From the NCBI GenBank assembly GCA_009760885.1, contig CM019701.1, forward strand, positions 16,621,975 to 16,685,974: DNA of 64,000 bases, given 5' to 3'. Positions 31,891-41,429 of this stretch are shown here, piece by piece (the first letter of the stretch is position 1; every line of letters begins with the position of its first letter). Both the position numbers and the translations under genes were made by a program. This DNA is from Achatina immaculata. Its lineage: Eukaryota > Mollusca > Gastropoda > Stylommatophora > Achatinidae. Under the pieces are notes generated by a model. It was not told the origin of the DNA and did no database searches. It worked only from the letters and a program-made list of their open reading frames with translations.

Positions 31891-32195
31891 TTTATTAAAT
31901 GTTAGCCCTTATAACTATATGTTCATAATTATAATCATAATTCTAGACTACAAGGGACATGGAGTGACACAAAGAGTGCCGTAATGAAGGAGTGACATAT
32001 TTTGTGTTAATCTGCAGACTGCATGACTACAGACATAACTCAATAGATTACTGCACATCAAGGTGGAAGATGACAATGAAGTCAATGACATCAGGATTAG
32101 AGGTTAAGGAGTGAAAAATCTGAGATGATGTCATTTGTAGATACTTTTAGCTATTACTTATTTGATTTTGCACTTTAAAATATTTTTCATTAAAC
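31891..32195. other. No gene recognised
   Basis: AT-rich DNA leading into the 32-kb array. Confidence 0.5.
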
Positions 32196-32505
32196 ATGTC
32201 TGTCACTCCTCTGTATGGTGTTTATATCACTCCTCTGTATGGTGTTTATACCACTCCTCTGTATGGTGTTTATATCACTCCTCTGTATGGTGTTTTTATA
32301 TCACTCCTCTGTATGGTGTTTTTATATCACTCCTCTGTATGGTGTTTTTATACCACTCCTCTGTATGGTGTTTATACCACTCCTCTGTATGGTGTTTATA
32401 TCACTCCTCTGTATGGTGTTCATACCACTCCTCTGTATTGTGTTTATGTCCCTCCTCTGTATTGTGTTTATGTCCCTCCTCTGTATTGTGTTTATGTCCC
32501 TTCTT
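32196..32505. repeat. 24/25-bp minisatellite
   Basis: About 12 copies of CACTCCTCTGTATGGTGTTT plus ATAT/ATAC/TTATAT. Overlapping open frames are repeat by-products. Confidence 0.95.
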
Positions 32506-32581
32506 CGTTACGTCAATCATTTGATACATGACTGAACGCAGTCTTAAATTTTCTTCCTCACAATCTCTACGTATCATAACT

Positions 32582-32584
32582 TTT

Positions 32585-32619
<35 letters not shown>

Positions 32620-32636
32620 CTCTTTCTTTCTTTCAT
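32582..32636. repeat. (TTTC)n microsatellite
   Basis: A run of TTTC repeats with one CTCTC interruption. Confidence 0.95.
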
Positions 32637-32716
32637 AATAGGGATAAAAATGAGGTTTTCTTGCTCTCTTAACACTGTGAACCTATGTGCCTGTTTTTCT
32701 CTTGTTTCCATGAACA

Positions 32717-32890
32717 GGCGAGCGTCAGAGTAGCAATGTGGTAAGTGCACTGTCTGTCAGGCCAAAGTCAATGGTTTTAATTCGGCCAGGGTGGCCACAG
32801 GAACCCATTTGTCCCTGGCTATAGAAGGGGGTACCTGGCTCTTTCTAGAGCTGGGGTAAGAGAGTTGGCGAAGCGTGACGCTAGCTGGGG
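32717..32890 (+). mobile_element. tRNA-headed SINE, diverged, fused to minisatellite
   Basis: TAGCAATGTGGTAAGTGCAC (32731) resembles a pol III A box region, and GGTTTTAATTC (32773-32783) a decayed B box, with normal spacing. It is followed by the core GGGGTACCTGGCTCTTTCTA and GAGCTGGGGTAAGAGAGTTG, homologous to the cores of the SINEs at 35381 and 36185 (GGGTACCAGAGAAATCTGGG). The core then runs without a break into the 35-bp array. Confidence 0.7.
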
Positions 32891-34190
32891 TAAGAGAGTT
32901 GGCGAAGCGTGACGCTAGCTGGGGTAAGAGAGTTGGCGAAGCGTGACGCTAGCTGGGGAAGGAGAGTTGGTCAGGCGTGATGCTAGATGGGGAAGGAGAG
33001 TTGGTCAGACGTGATGCTAGATGGGGAAGGAGAGTTGGTCAGGCGTGATGCTAGCTGGGGAATGAGAGCTGGTCAGGCGTGATGCTAGCTGGGGAAGGAG
33101 AGCTGGTCAGGCGTGATGCTAGATGGGGAAGGAGAGCTGGTCAGGCGTGATGCTAGCTGTGGAAGGAGAGTTGGCGAAGCGTGACGCTAGCTGGGGAAGG
33201 AGAGTTGGTCAGGAGTGATGCTAGCTGGGGAAGGAGAGTTGGTCAGGCGTGATGCTAGCTGTGGAAGGAGAGTTGGCGAAGCGTGACGCTAGCTGGGGAA
33301 GGAGAGTTGGTCAGGCGTGACGCTAGCTGGGGAAGGAGAGTTGGTCAGGCGTGATGCTAGCTGTGGAAGGAGAGTTGGCGAAGCGTGACGCTAGCTGGGG
33401 AAGGAGAGTTGGTCAGGCGTGACGCTAGCTGGGGAAGGAGAGTTGGTCAGGCGTGATGCTAGATGGGGAAGGAGAGTTGGTCAGGCGTGATGCTAGCTGG
33501 GGAAGGAGAGCTGGTCAGGCGTGATGCTAGCTGGGGAAGGAGAGCTGGTCAGGCGTGATGCTAGCTGGGGAAGGAGAGCTGGTCAGGCGTGATGCTAGAT
33601 GGGGTAAGAGAGTTGGTCAGGCGTGATGCTAGATGGGGGTAAGAGAGTTGGTCAGGCGTGATGCTAGATGGGGAAGGAGAGTTGGTCAGGCGTGATGCTA
33701 GATGGGGGTAAGAGAGTTGGTCAGGCGTGATGCTAGCTGGGGTAAGAGAGTTGGTCAGGCGTGATGCTAGCTGGGGAAGGAGAGTTGGTCAGGCGTGATG
33801 CTAGCTGGGGTAAGAGAGTTGGTCAGGCGTGATGCTAGCTGGGGTAAGAGAGTTGGTCAGGCGTGATGCTAGCTGGGGTAAGAGAGTTGGTCAGGCGTGA
33901 TGCTAGATGGGGAAGGAGAGTTGGTCAGGCGTGATGCTAGATGGGGAAGGAGAGTTGGTCAGGCGTGACGCCAGCTGTGGTAAGAGAGTTGGCGAAGCGT
34001 GATGCTAGCTGGGGTAAGAGAGTTGGCGAAGCGTGATGCTAGCTGTGGTAAGAGAGTTGGCGAAGCGTGATGCTAGCTGGGGAAAGGGAGTTGGCGAAGC
34101 GTGACGCTAGCTGGGGAAAGGGAGTTGGCCAGGCGTGACGCTAGCTGGGGAAGGAAAGTTGGTCAGGTGTGACGCTAGCTGGGGAAGGAA
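32856..34190. repeat. ~35-bp minisatellite derived from a SINE core
   Basis: About 38 copies of a ~35-bp unit (GCTGGGGAAGGAGAGTTGGT plus CAGGCGTGATGCTA). Variants GGCGAAGCGTGACGCTAG and GGTCAGGCGTGATGCTAG alternate in blocks. The unit matches the core of the SINE at 36185-36440 (minus strand CTGGGAAGGTAAATGCGGTC then AGGCGTGATACTGAC). Confidence 0.93.
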
Positions 34191-35380
34191 AATATGAAAT
34201 ATGGAGGCTTTTAACATATCCCGTGGGTGCGTCTTGTCCTGAAGATTAAAAAAAAAGAACTTTTACATTTCCTTATCACTTAAAAATCAAGAACAATGGA
34301 AGACATCACCTTCGTGGCCTGGTCCTGCTGTGTTGTTCATCGTTATCTGCGTGTTGGGGGCCACCAGCAAGCCCGAGAGCGCTGTGGAAGGTGCTTGGTT
34401 TTCTGGGGACAAGATTGGAAGAACGCATTATTTCGAGACGGCACCAAGAGGTGTACTGGTGTTAACATAAGGATGATTTCAAGGAAAGAAAGTTTATATA
34501 AAGATGATAATTGCCTAGAGGAAAGCTCTTGTGAAGAATAATTTTAAGAAAATGTCTAAAAACACGTCAATCTGTGAATCAGAAAGTACAGTACCTACTG
34601 TCTGATAAAGGGAACTAACTAAGGTTGGAAAACTGGGGGACATTAGCTCATGGTTAATTTCCCTTTCAGCAGAAGTGGTTGACACATCTGAACAGGCGAC
34701 TGACATTTACATCTTTTAATGCAATGGCTAAATCCGTTAATTAAATCCAGTTAATTTGACCACGATTCCCACGTTGTTAAATTAGTGAATCAGAGATAAA
34801 TGCATACAAGCTCATCAACAGCAGCTAGTCGCGGAGGTCAGTTTTTCTGAATGCATTTTCCACTTTCTGAGTCATTCTAGATCCCCGTCGCTACGCTATA
34901 GAATGACTGGGTGGGGAGTGTCTCCTGCTGGATGATTCTTCCAACGTTCTGCCAGGTCGGAGCAGGAGTATCTGATGATGCCCCGGTGGTGTCTTATGCG
35001 TCAAGGCTGCATTTTTGACAGATCTGGAACGACACAAACTGAACCACAACCTCTAATGGCTACTTATGATTAACATGATAATTATCAACACACACAAGGA
35101 CAAAAAAAAAAAAAAACACCCCGTAAGAAAATGTGAATGCACGAGCCTTCACAAGAATGTGAAGAAAAGCTACCGACACATACTTATCAGTTTGTGAAAG
35201 CTTCGCTCTCCTTCACAAAACAGCTGTTGAGCGATACAGACTTAAGCAACAAAGTGATAGACGGCTTCATTACACTGATAAACAGAACAAAAACCCAGAA
35301 CTGGCTAAGTTAGGTAGAAAATATTTAGCATTCCCAGCTACTTCTCTCCCTTGTTAGAATTCATTTTCTATATCCGGATA
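34191..35380. other. No gene supported
   Basis: Ends the array, then mixed single-copy-looking DNA. Plus-strand frames at 34296-34541 are unconvincing. One alternative frame contains a hydrophobic run (AVLFIVICVLGATS) that looks like a signal peptide but lacks a Met. GTCATTCTA and TAGAATGAC near 34871-34906 form a short inverted repeat. An A-run lies at 35103-35118. Confidence 0.4.
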
Positions 35381-35652
35381 AAGGGCCGGCTAGCGTAGTG
35401 GTTAGAGCACTCGTCTAGCAACCAAATGGTCGAGGGTTCGAATCCCCAGCTGAGCGGGATTTTTTTTTCCGACCAATACGGCCCCGAGGTCGACCCAGCC
35501 TCGTAAAATGGGTACCAGAGAAAATCTGGGAAGTAAAGGCAGCGAGGAAAGGAACTGGTCACCCTACCTCATACGCTGATGACCCAGCATAATGAGGTCT
35601 CTAACGCTTCACCCCCTACGGCATTTGCTATGGGACTATCTTTACTTTTTTT
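35381..35652 (+). mobile_element. tRNA-derived SINE
   Basis: The head GGGCCGGCTAGCGTAGTGG holds the A box (TAGCGTAGTGG, 35391-35401), and GGTTCGAATCC at 35435-35445 is a perfect pol III B box at tRNA spacing. The body includes the core ATGGGTACCAGAGAAAATCT (~35510) shared with two other SINEs here. It ends TTTACTTTTTTTT. TATCCGGA (35371) and TATCTGGA (35653) are a probable 8-bp TSD with one mismatch. It is not a tRNA gene: the 3' acceptor half is replaced by SINE body. Confidence 0.9.
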
Positions 35653-36133
35653 TATCTGGAAATCTTGTTAATTTTTAAAAAAAAAGCAACTTTTGAACTG
35701 ACCAGTGTAAATAAAAATGTGAACAATTGGCTGAATAAATAATTTAGTAGTTAGACAGAATCATTTATTTTTGTGTGTTCATATAATTTTAAACATTATT
35801 GACAGAACTAGCGAAAGTTCTAGACTAATTTGTGTTGTGGTGTGACTCCAAAGACAAACGCTTAGTTTCTGTTGTTGTCTGATAAGTGTTTCACTGCTTA
35901 TTCATTTATTTATGTCACACAGAATTGTTATTATACATGTGAAATAATTTAATACTACTAGCTTATTAAAACTGTTTAATAGAGAGAGACTTTCATAATC
36001 TACTAGCACCATGTATTACTGTACAGTCTGGATTCTCATTTTCTGAGCTGATACGAAGATCAACACACAAGATAGTTATAAAAAAGAGAGGACGCACGTA
36101 CCATTTCAACACCATACATTGTGCTGAGAAAGC

Positions 36134-36135
<2 letters not shown>
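35653..36135. other. AT-rich, no gene seen
   Basis: Single-copy-looking AT-rich DNA between two SINEs. Confidence 0.5.

Positions 36136-36164
<29 letters not shown>
36136..36164. repeat. (CAT)n microsatellite
   Basis: About nine CAT/ATC repeats just before the 3' end of the minus-strand SINE; could be its tail region. Confidence 0.9.
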
Positions 36165-36165
<1 letters not shown>

Positions 36166-36174
36166 GTTTTATTA

Positions 36175-36440
36175 TGTAAAAAAAAGTGAAAAATCCCGGT
36201 TTCCATGCCTTACTAGGGATACAGTGTTAGGCCTGTATTTCCAAGACCTTCAGCACCCGAAAGTCTAACGTGGTCAGTATCACGCCTGACCGCATTTACC
36301 TTCCCAGATTTCTCTGGTACCCATTTTTAGAGGGTGGATGGACCCCGGCGCCTTTTTGGTGTGTACCCAGCTAGTGGGACTTGAACCCTGTACTACTGGA
36401 ACAGCAGACCCAGCGGCTTGTCTAAAGCTAATGTAGTAAA
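36175..36440 (-). mobile_element. tRNA-derived SINE, second subfamily
   Basis: On the minus strand: TTAGCTTTAGACAAGCCGCT (A-box region), B box GGTTCAAGTCC (36377-36387), then core ATGGGTACCAGAGAAATCTG, AAGGTAAATGCGGTCAGGCG, and a 3' part ending CCCGGGATTTTTCACTTTTT. The core is shared with the SINE at 35381, while head and tail differ, so the families share a conserved central domain. Confidence 0.85.
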
Positions 36441-37185
36441 TGCGATGCTTTACACTTGGATGGACTTCTATGTGTTACTATCTACGTAGGCTGTAACAAC
36501 TTTTGTAGCAACGTAATTATGATAATTTAAAGAAAGTTTATAAATTAATGGTATTTGATATTATAAATTAATGTAGCGATAAACTAACATAAATGAAAAA
36601 AAAGATGAATACACATGGAGATTTTTTTAAAATGCTTATGTTTGTTATTATAGAAGAAAAAAACAAAGCTTGGAATGTATACATGAATGCATGATTCTTG
36701 GCCATACATGCACAAGTGGGTTGTAACTGAAACACGATGCACAATTAAGAGTACTTACTTTTTTTTTTTACAATGTTCCGTTAAATTAACTTACAAAGAA
36801 AAGAAACAAAGATCTTCTAGCAAACATCATAACCACAGCAAGCCCTCGACGAAGAGAGCACAAAACTCTTCCAGCAATATACAAATCTAACATCTTCATG
36901 ACTTCTTACAAATTTGGTTTTATTTTCATTAATACAGTTTACGCCTTACACGACTGAACAATCTATAACAAAATATGAATGTTTATGGCTGAAATACACA
37001 TTGTGACTGAAGCAAGCGAAGTGTGGATTACATACATGCAGAACGATGCATGACAAGACACATTTCTGGAATACGTAATGCTCATTGGTTGTATAGAAAC
37101 ACGAGAAATGCATGCAAGAGTGTGGTCATCAGACATGCTGTCAGTACACAAAAATGGTTTTAAGGTCTAGGCCAGATACGTCAAT
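36441..37185. other. AT-rich, no gene seen
   Basis: Plus-strand frame 36687-36890 and minus-strand frame 37151-36963 have no recognisable features. Confidence 0.5.
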
Positions 37186-37214
37186 CTATGCAGCCATGGT
37201 TTTTAATCTTTTAT

Positions 37215-37555
37215 TGACCCTGGACCCCCTTTCCAGCCTGAGAATAGCCGGGACCCACTTTCTAGCCTGAGAATAGCCGGGACCCACTTTCCAGCCTGAG
37301 AATAGCCGGGACCCACTTTCCAGCCTGAGAATAGCCGGGACCTACTTTCCAGGCTTAGAACAGCTGTGGACCCCCTTTCCAGGCTTAGAACAGCTGTGGA
37401 TTCCATTTTCAGACTGAAAACAGCTTTGAACTCCTTTTCCAGGCTGAGAATAGCCGTGGGCCCCTTTCTAGATTGAGAATAGCCGTGGGCCCCTTTCTAG
37501 ATTGAGAATAGCCGTGGGCCCCTTTCTAGATTGAGAATAGCCGTGGACCAATCAT
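37215..37555. repeat. 29-bp minisatellite
   Basis: About 11 copies around CCAGCCTGAGAATAGCCGGG plus ACCCACTTT. The unit includes the subterminal ACCCCCTTTCCAG of the surrounding hAT-like end, so it probably grew from it. Confidence 0.93.
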
Positions 37556-37654
37556 TAAAAATAAAGCAATAAACAGAGCCCAACGGAAGGTAAGATTTCT
37601 GTAACTGAGTCAGTCTATTTTCTAGTTTTATTAGAAGGGAAATCAAGTCAATCC

Positions 37655-38645
37655 GTTTGCTGGTTCTATGAGAGGGGATATCAAGGCAATCCATGTTCTG
37701 GTTCTATCAGAGGGGATATCAAGGCAATCCATGTTCTGGTTCTATCAGAGGGTATATCAAGGCAATCCATGTTCTGGTTCTTTGAGAGGGAATATCAAGG
37801 CAATCCATGTTCTGGTTCTATGAGAGAGGATATCAAGGAAATCCATGTTCTGGTTCTATGAGAGGGGATATCAAGGTAAGTACCCTGTTCTGGTTCAATG
37901 AGAGAGAATATCAAGGCAATCCATGTTCTGGTTCTTTGAGAGGGAATATCAAGGCAATCCATGTTCTGGTTCTATGAGAGAGGATATCAAGGAAATCCAT
38001 GTTCTGGTTCTATGAGAGGGGATATCAAGGTAAGTACCCTGTTCTGGTTCAATGAGAGGGAATATCAAGGCAACCCATGTTCTGGTTCTATCAGAGGGTA
38101 TATCGTTGCAATCCATGTTCTGGTTCTATCAGAGGGTATATCAAGGCAACCCATGTTCTGGTTCTATCAGAGGGTATATCAAGGCAATCCATGTTCTGGT
38201 TCTATCAGAGGGTATATCAAGGCAATCCATGTTCTGGTTCTATCAGAGGGTATATCAAGGCAACCCATGTTCTGGTTCTATCAGAGGGTATATCAAGGCA
38301 ACCCATGTTCTGGTTCTATCAGAGGGTATATCAAGGCAACCCATGTTCTGGTTCTATCAGAGGGTATATCAAGGCAACCCATGTTCTGGTTCTGTGAGAG
38401 GGTATATCAAGGCAATCCATGTTCTGGTTCTATCAGAGGGTATATCAAGGCAACCCATGTTCTGGTTCTATCAGAGGGTATATCAAGGCAATCCATGTTC
38501 TGGTTCTATCAGAGGGTATATCAAGGCAATCCATGTTCTGGTTCTATGAGAGGTTATATCAAGGCAATCCATGTTCTGGTTCTATGAGAGGTTATATCAA
38601 GGCAATCCATGTTCTGGTTCTATGTGAGGTTATATCAAGGCAATC
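37655..38645. repeat. 38-bp minisatellite
   Basis: About 26 copies of GTTCTGGTTCTATCAGAGGG plus TATATCAAGGCAATCCAT. The 38-bp period opens all three plus-strand frames (up to 208 codons); these are not genes. A six-unit block (37780-37880) is repeated at 37930-38040. Confidence 0.95.
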
Positions 38646-38654
38646 CATTGCTCC

Positions 38655-38900
38655 AGGGTCCGGGTGGGGGGGGGGGGAGGGTTCACTCTTTGGACCAGGG
38701 GGTGGGATTTTGAAGAGGATCGTAGTGGATAAAACATATACGTGGAAGTTAGTAGGGGGGGGGGGGAGAGAGAGAGAGTTTTGCTCTGGCTTACAAAGTT
38801 TTCTGTGGGTGGTCTTGGTCCGTGGACCCCCCCCCCCCAGTCCTCCCACGGGTACCACGGTAAGAACCACTGCTAGAGGGGGGGGCGGGGCAGTGTTGGG
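38655..38900. repeat. G- and C-homopolymer-rich segment
   Basis: Several runs of 9-15 G or C (about 38666, 38755, 38830, 38878). Potential G-quadruplex on alternating strands and error-prone to sequence. Confidence 0.8.
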
Positions 38901-39009
38901 ATATCTGATATTCAAGCCTGGACTGAAAATAAACATGAGATTATTCATGGCCTTCTCTGAAACTTTAGAGCAAATGGAACGTAAGATAATATAATGTCAG
39001 GTATTCATG

Positions 39010-39309
39010 TCTGATATGTAACGAAGAGAGCTGGAGAGACACAAAATCTTATCAAAAAGATAAGAGAGAGACAATGCACTTTCATAGGACATGCAATGAG
39101 AAGAGGGGGCATTGAAAATATTATAACAACAGGAAAAATAGAAGGAAGAAGATCAAGAGGAAGACCAAGAGAAATGATACTGGACAGTATGACGGGATGG
39201 TGTGAGAGGAGATCACCAACTGAGCTGATGGCCTGCATGAAAGATCATGTACTCTGGAGAAGCATAATAGCCAACGCCAGTTGATGATGATGATGATGAT
39301 GATGATGAT
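39010..39309 (+). mobile_element. RTE LINE 3' end with (TGA)n tail
   Basis: Encodes a C-terminal RTE segment: RQCTFIGHAMRRGG, TTGKIEGRRSRGRPREMILD and VLWRSIIANAS, then (TGA)n. It is the same family as the minus-strand element at 14937-17655, whose end is GCCAACGCCAGTC. Strongly 5'-truncated. Confidence 0.85.
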
Positions 39310-39365
39310 ATGTAAGTGGACTTCTCTCTTGGCTTGGTTGATCCTCGTTTTACTAGAGTCCAGGG

Positions 39366-39530
39366 TTCTATTTTTTGTCATTCTCTCTATTCTTCTGTCC
39401 CTCACATATGTGAAGTTCAGAGTTCTATTTTCTGTCATTCTCTCTATTCTTCTGTCCCTCACATATGTGAAGTTCAGAGTTCTATTTTCTGTCATTCTCT
39501 CTATTCTTATGTCTCTGCATTTTGTTTAGT
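39366..39530. repeat. 57-bp minisatellite, left part
   Basis: Three copies (TTCTA at 39366, 39423, 39480) of a 57-bp unit with TGTCATTCTCTCTATTCTTC and CCTCACATATGTGAAGTTCA. A further copy lies at 39765-39830 beyond the LINE fragment. Confidence 0.92.
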
Positions 39531-39766
39531 AGATAGTCATTTATAATGTATATAGTTGCTTCTGTACTGAGTGAATGTTTAAGAGCGAAACGTAAATGTT
39601 ATATTTTATTTTATATCTCTCAGCTTCAATGTTAGTTATGTTTGTTATATGAACAGCATATTTGTAGAATGTCTGGAATAGAGTGAAAGATGTATGATAA
39701 AGGGCAGAATGTCAGACGGGCCTGTGTGCCCAATTCTTAACCCTTTTGAAATAAAGAACAATCAAT
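39531..39766 (+). mobile_element. CR1/L2-type LINE 3' end inserted in the 57-bp array
   Basis: Matches the 3' UTR at 7630-8010 (TAGTCATTTATA, GAGTGAAAGATGTATGATAA, AGGGCAGAATGTCAGACGGG, GTGCCCAATTCTTAA) and ends AATAAAGAACAATCAATC. No coding part remains. Confidence 0.88.
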
Positions 39767-39830
39767 CTCTCACATCTGTGAAGTTCAATGTTCTATTTTC
39801 TGTCATTCTCTCTATTCTTCCCTCTCCCAG
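39765..39830. repeat. 57-bp minisatellite, right part
   Basis: CTCTCACATCTGTGAAGTTC and TTCTATTTTCTGTCATTCTC continue the array on the other side of the LINE fragment. Confidence 0.88.
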
Positions 39831-39895
39831 GTCATATTATTCTCGTCGGTTCTGAACTTCCGGGGTGAATAGTCATAAGCGTTGCTCGATTTAGT

Positions 39896-39958
39896 CATGA
39901 TGATGATGATGATGATGATGATAATGATGATGATGATGATGATGATGGTGATGATGGT
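39896..39958. repeat. (ATG)n microsatellite
   Basis: About 20 GAT/ATG repeats with few interruptions. Confidence 0.95.
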
Positions 39959-40002
39959 TGTAGAAGTAGTAATCTTCTTTCCAGTCATCTCTGATCACAG
40001 AG

Positions 40003-40680
40003 AGATGAGCCAGTGGGACTTAGCAGTGGTGAGCCAGTGGGACTTAGCAGTGGTGAGCCAGTGGAACTTAGCAGTGGTGAGCCAGTGGAACTTAGCAGTG
40101 GTGAGCCAGTGGAACTTAGCAGTGGTGAGCCAGTGGAACTTGGCAGAGATGAGTCAGTGGAACTTAGCAGTGGTGAGCCAGTGGAACTTGGCAGAGATGA
40201 GTCAGTGGAACTTAGCAGTGGTGAGCCAGTGGAACTTAGCAGTGGTGAGCCAGTGGAACTTGGCAGAGATGAGTCAGTGGAACTTAGCAGTGGTGAGCCA
40301 GTGGAACTTGGCAGAGATGAGCCAGTGGAACTTAGCAGTGGTGAGCCAGTGGAACTTAGCAGTGGTGAGCCAGTGGAACTTGGCAGAGATGAGTCAGTGG
40401 AACTTAGCAGTGGTGAGCCAGTGGAACTTGGCAGAGATGAGCCAGTGGAACTTAGCAGTGGTGAGCCAGTGGAACTTGGCAGAGATGAGCCAGTGGAACT
40501 TAGCAGTGGTGAGCCAGTGGAACTTGGCAGAGATGAGCCAGTGGAACTTAGCAGTGGTGAGCCAGTGGAACTTGGCAGAGATGAGCCAGTGGAACTTAGC
40601 AGTGGTGAGCCAGTGGAACTTAGCAGTGGTGAGCCAGTGGAACTTGGCAGAGATGAGCCCGTGGAATTGGCAGATATGAG
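40003..40680. repeat. 24-bp minisatellite with two alternating unit types
   Basis: About 28 units of 24 bp, either GAGCCAGTGGAACTTAGCAG+TGGT or GAGCCAGTGGAACTTGGCAG+AGAT. The two types alternate in a non-random pattern (AB, AAB), a higher-order structure. The eight-codon period (ELSSGEPV/ELGRDEPV) keeps frames open on both strands, which argues against coding. Confidence 0.95.
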
Positions 40681-40844
40681 CCCATGGAGCTTGGCGGTGT
40701 TTCAGGTATATTTTGTTCATTTTCTTTTGTCTCTATTCTTTTCTCTGCCTGGTTGGTGAGTGTAGATATATTTCAGCTTTCATCGATAGTCAGCATTGTC
40801 CTTCTGGAATTTTGGTAACCCTCTCATGATGGGGATAAATTCTT

Positions 40845-40945
40845 CCCATGATGTTTATAGTCATCCAATGATGTTTATAGTCATCCAATGATGTTTATAG
40901 TCATCCAATAATGTCTATAGTCATCCAATGATATTTATGGTCATG
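40845..40945. repeat. 20-bp tandem repeat
   Basis: About five copies of TCATCCAATGATGTTTATAG. Confidence 0.93.
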
Positions 40946-41425
40946 TTTATAATTTTCTAACGATGTTGGTAGTTCTCCCATAATGTTAGTTATCTTCCCT
41001 TCATATTTACAACTCTCACATGATGTTAACGATGCCCTCATGATGTTGGTTGTATGTCCGGCGAGTTCAAACAATGATTTTATTTCAAATGCAGCGGGAG
41101 ATCCACTTGTACACAAACAGTGCTGAATAAATATCCAGTACAAGATATTGTCATCTGAACTTTCTCCCTTATCTGGGCCCATACAGCTCAGCCCACCCGA
41201 AGAATGTGTGGATATGTTCTTAAATATTGTGTCCTGTGGACGTAAGACTTCTCTGTTATCTGGTTCATTTCTTGTTCTCTTCGACATACAAGTATAGCAG
41301 TTTACTGGCTACTGTGTTTGTCGCGGCTCTTCAGAAGTTACTGCAATACACGTTTAAGCACGTGACTATGTGAACTTTGATCATTTGGTCATGTGACTGA
41401 GTTGTTTTTTTTAAAACTTGGTCAC
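40946..41425. other. No gene supported
   Basis: A minus-strand ATG frame from 41287 (MSKRTRNEPDNREVLRPQDT..., ~115 codons) is non-repetitive at its start, but it has no recognisable motif and runs into the 20-bp repeat. Confidence 0.35.
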
Positions 41426-41429
41426 GAGG

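Larger units (their letters stand above)
37189..38873. mobile_element. Possible non-autonomous hAT element carrying two arrays
   Basis: The left end CAGCCATGGTTTTTAATCTT followed by TTATTGACCCTGGACCCCC and the right end, read on the minus strand, CAGTGGTTCTTACCGTGGTA...GGTCCACGG resemble the inverted CAGTGGTT.T.AACC termini of hAT transposons. No transposase frame exists. Flanking 8-bp duplications are not clear (AATCTATG versus CTAGAGGG), so this is tentative. Almost the whole interior is two minisatellites. Confidence 0.45.

Noticed and set aside
35391..35450. tRNA gene
   Set aside because: A and B boxes are present but there is no acceptor-stem 3' half and a SINE body follows; called as SINE.
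36963..37151. 62-codon minus-strand frame before the hAT-like end
   Set aside because: No features; AT-rich background.
37961..38994. Open frames up to 208 codons with FWFYQRVYQGNPCSGS-like repeats
   Set aside because: Products of the 38-bp array read in three frames.
40901..41287. 128-codon minus-strand frame beginning MSKRTRNEPDNRE
   Set aside because: The second half lies in a 20-bp tandem repeat and no domain is recognised.
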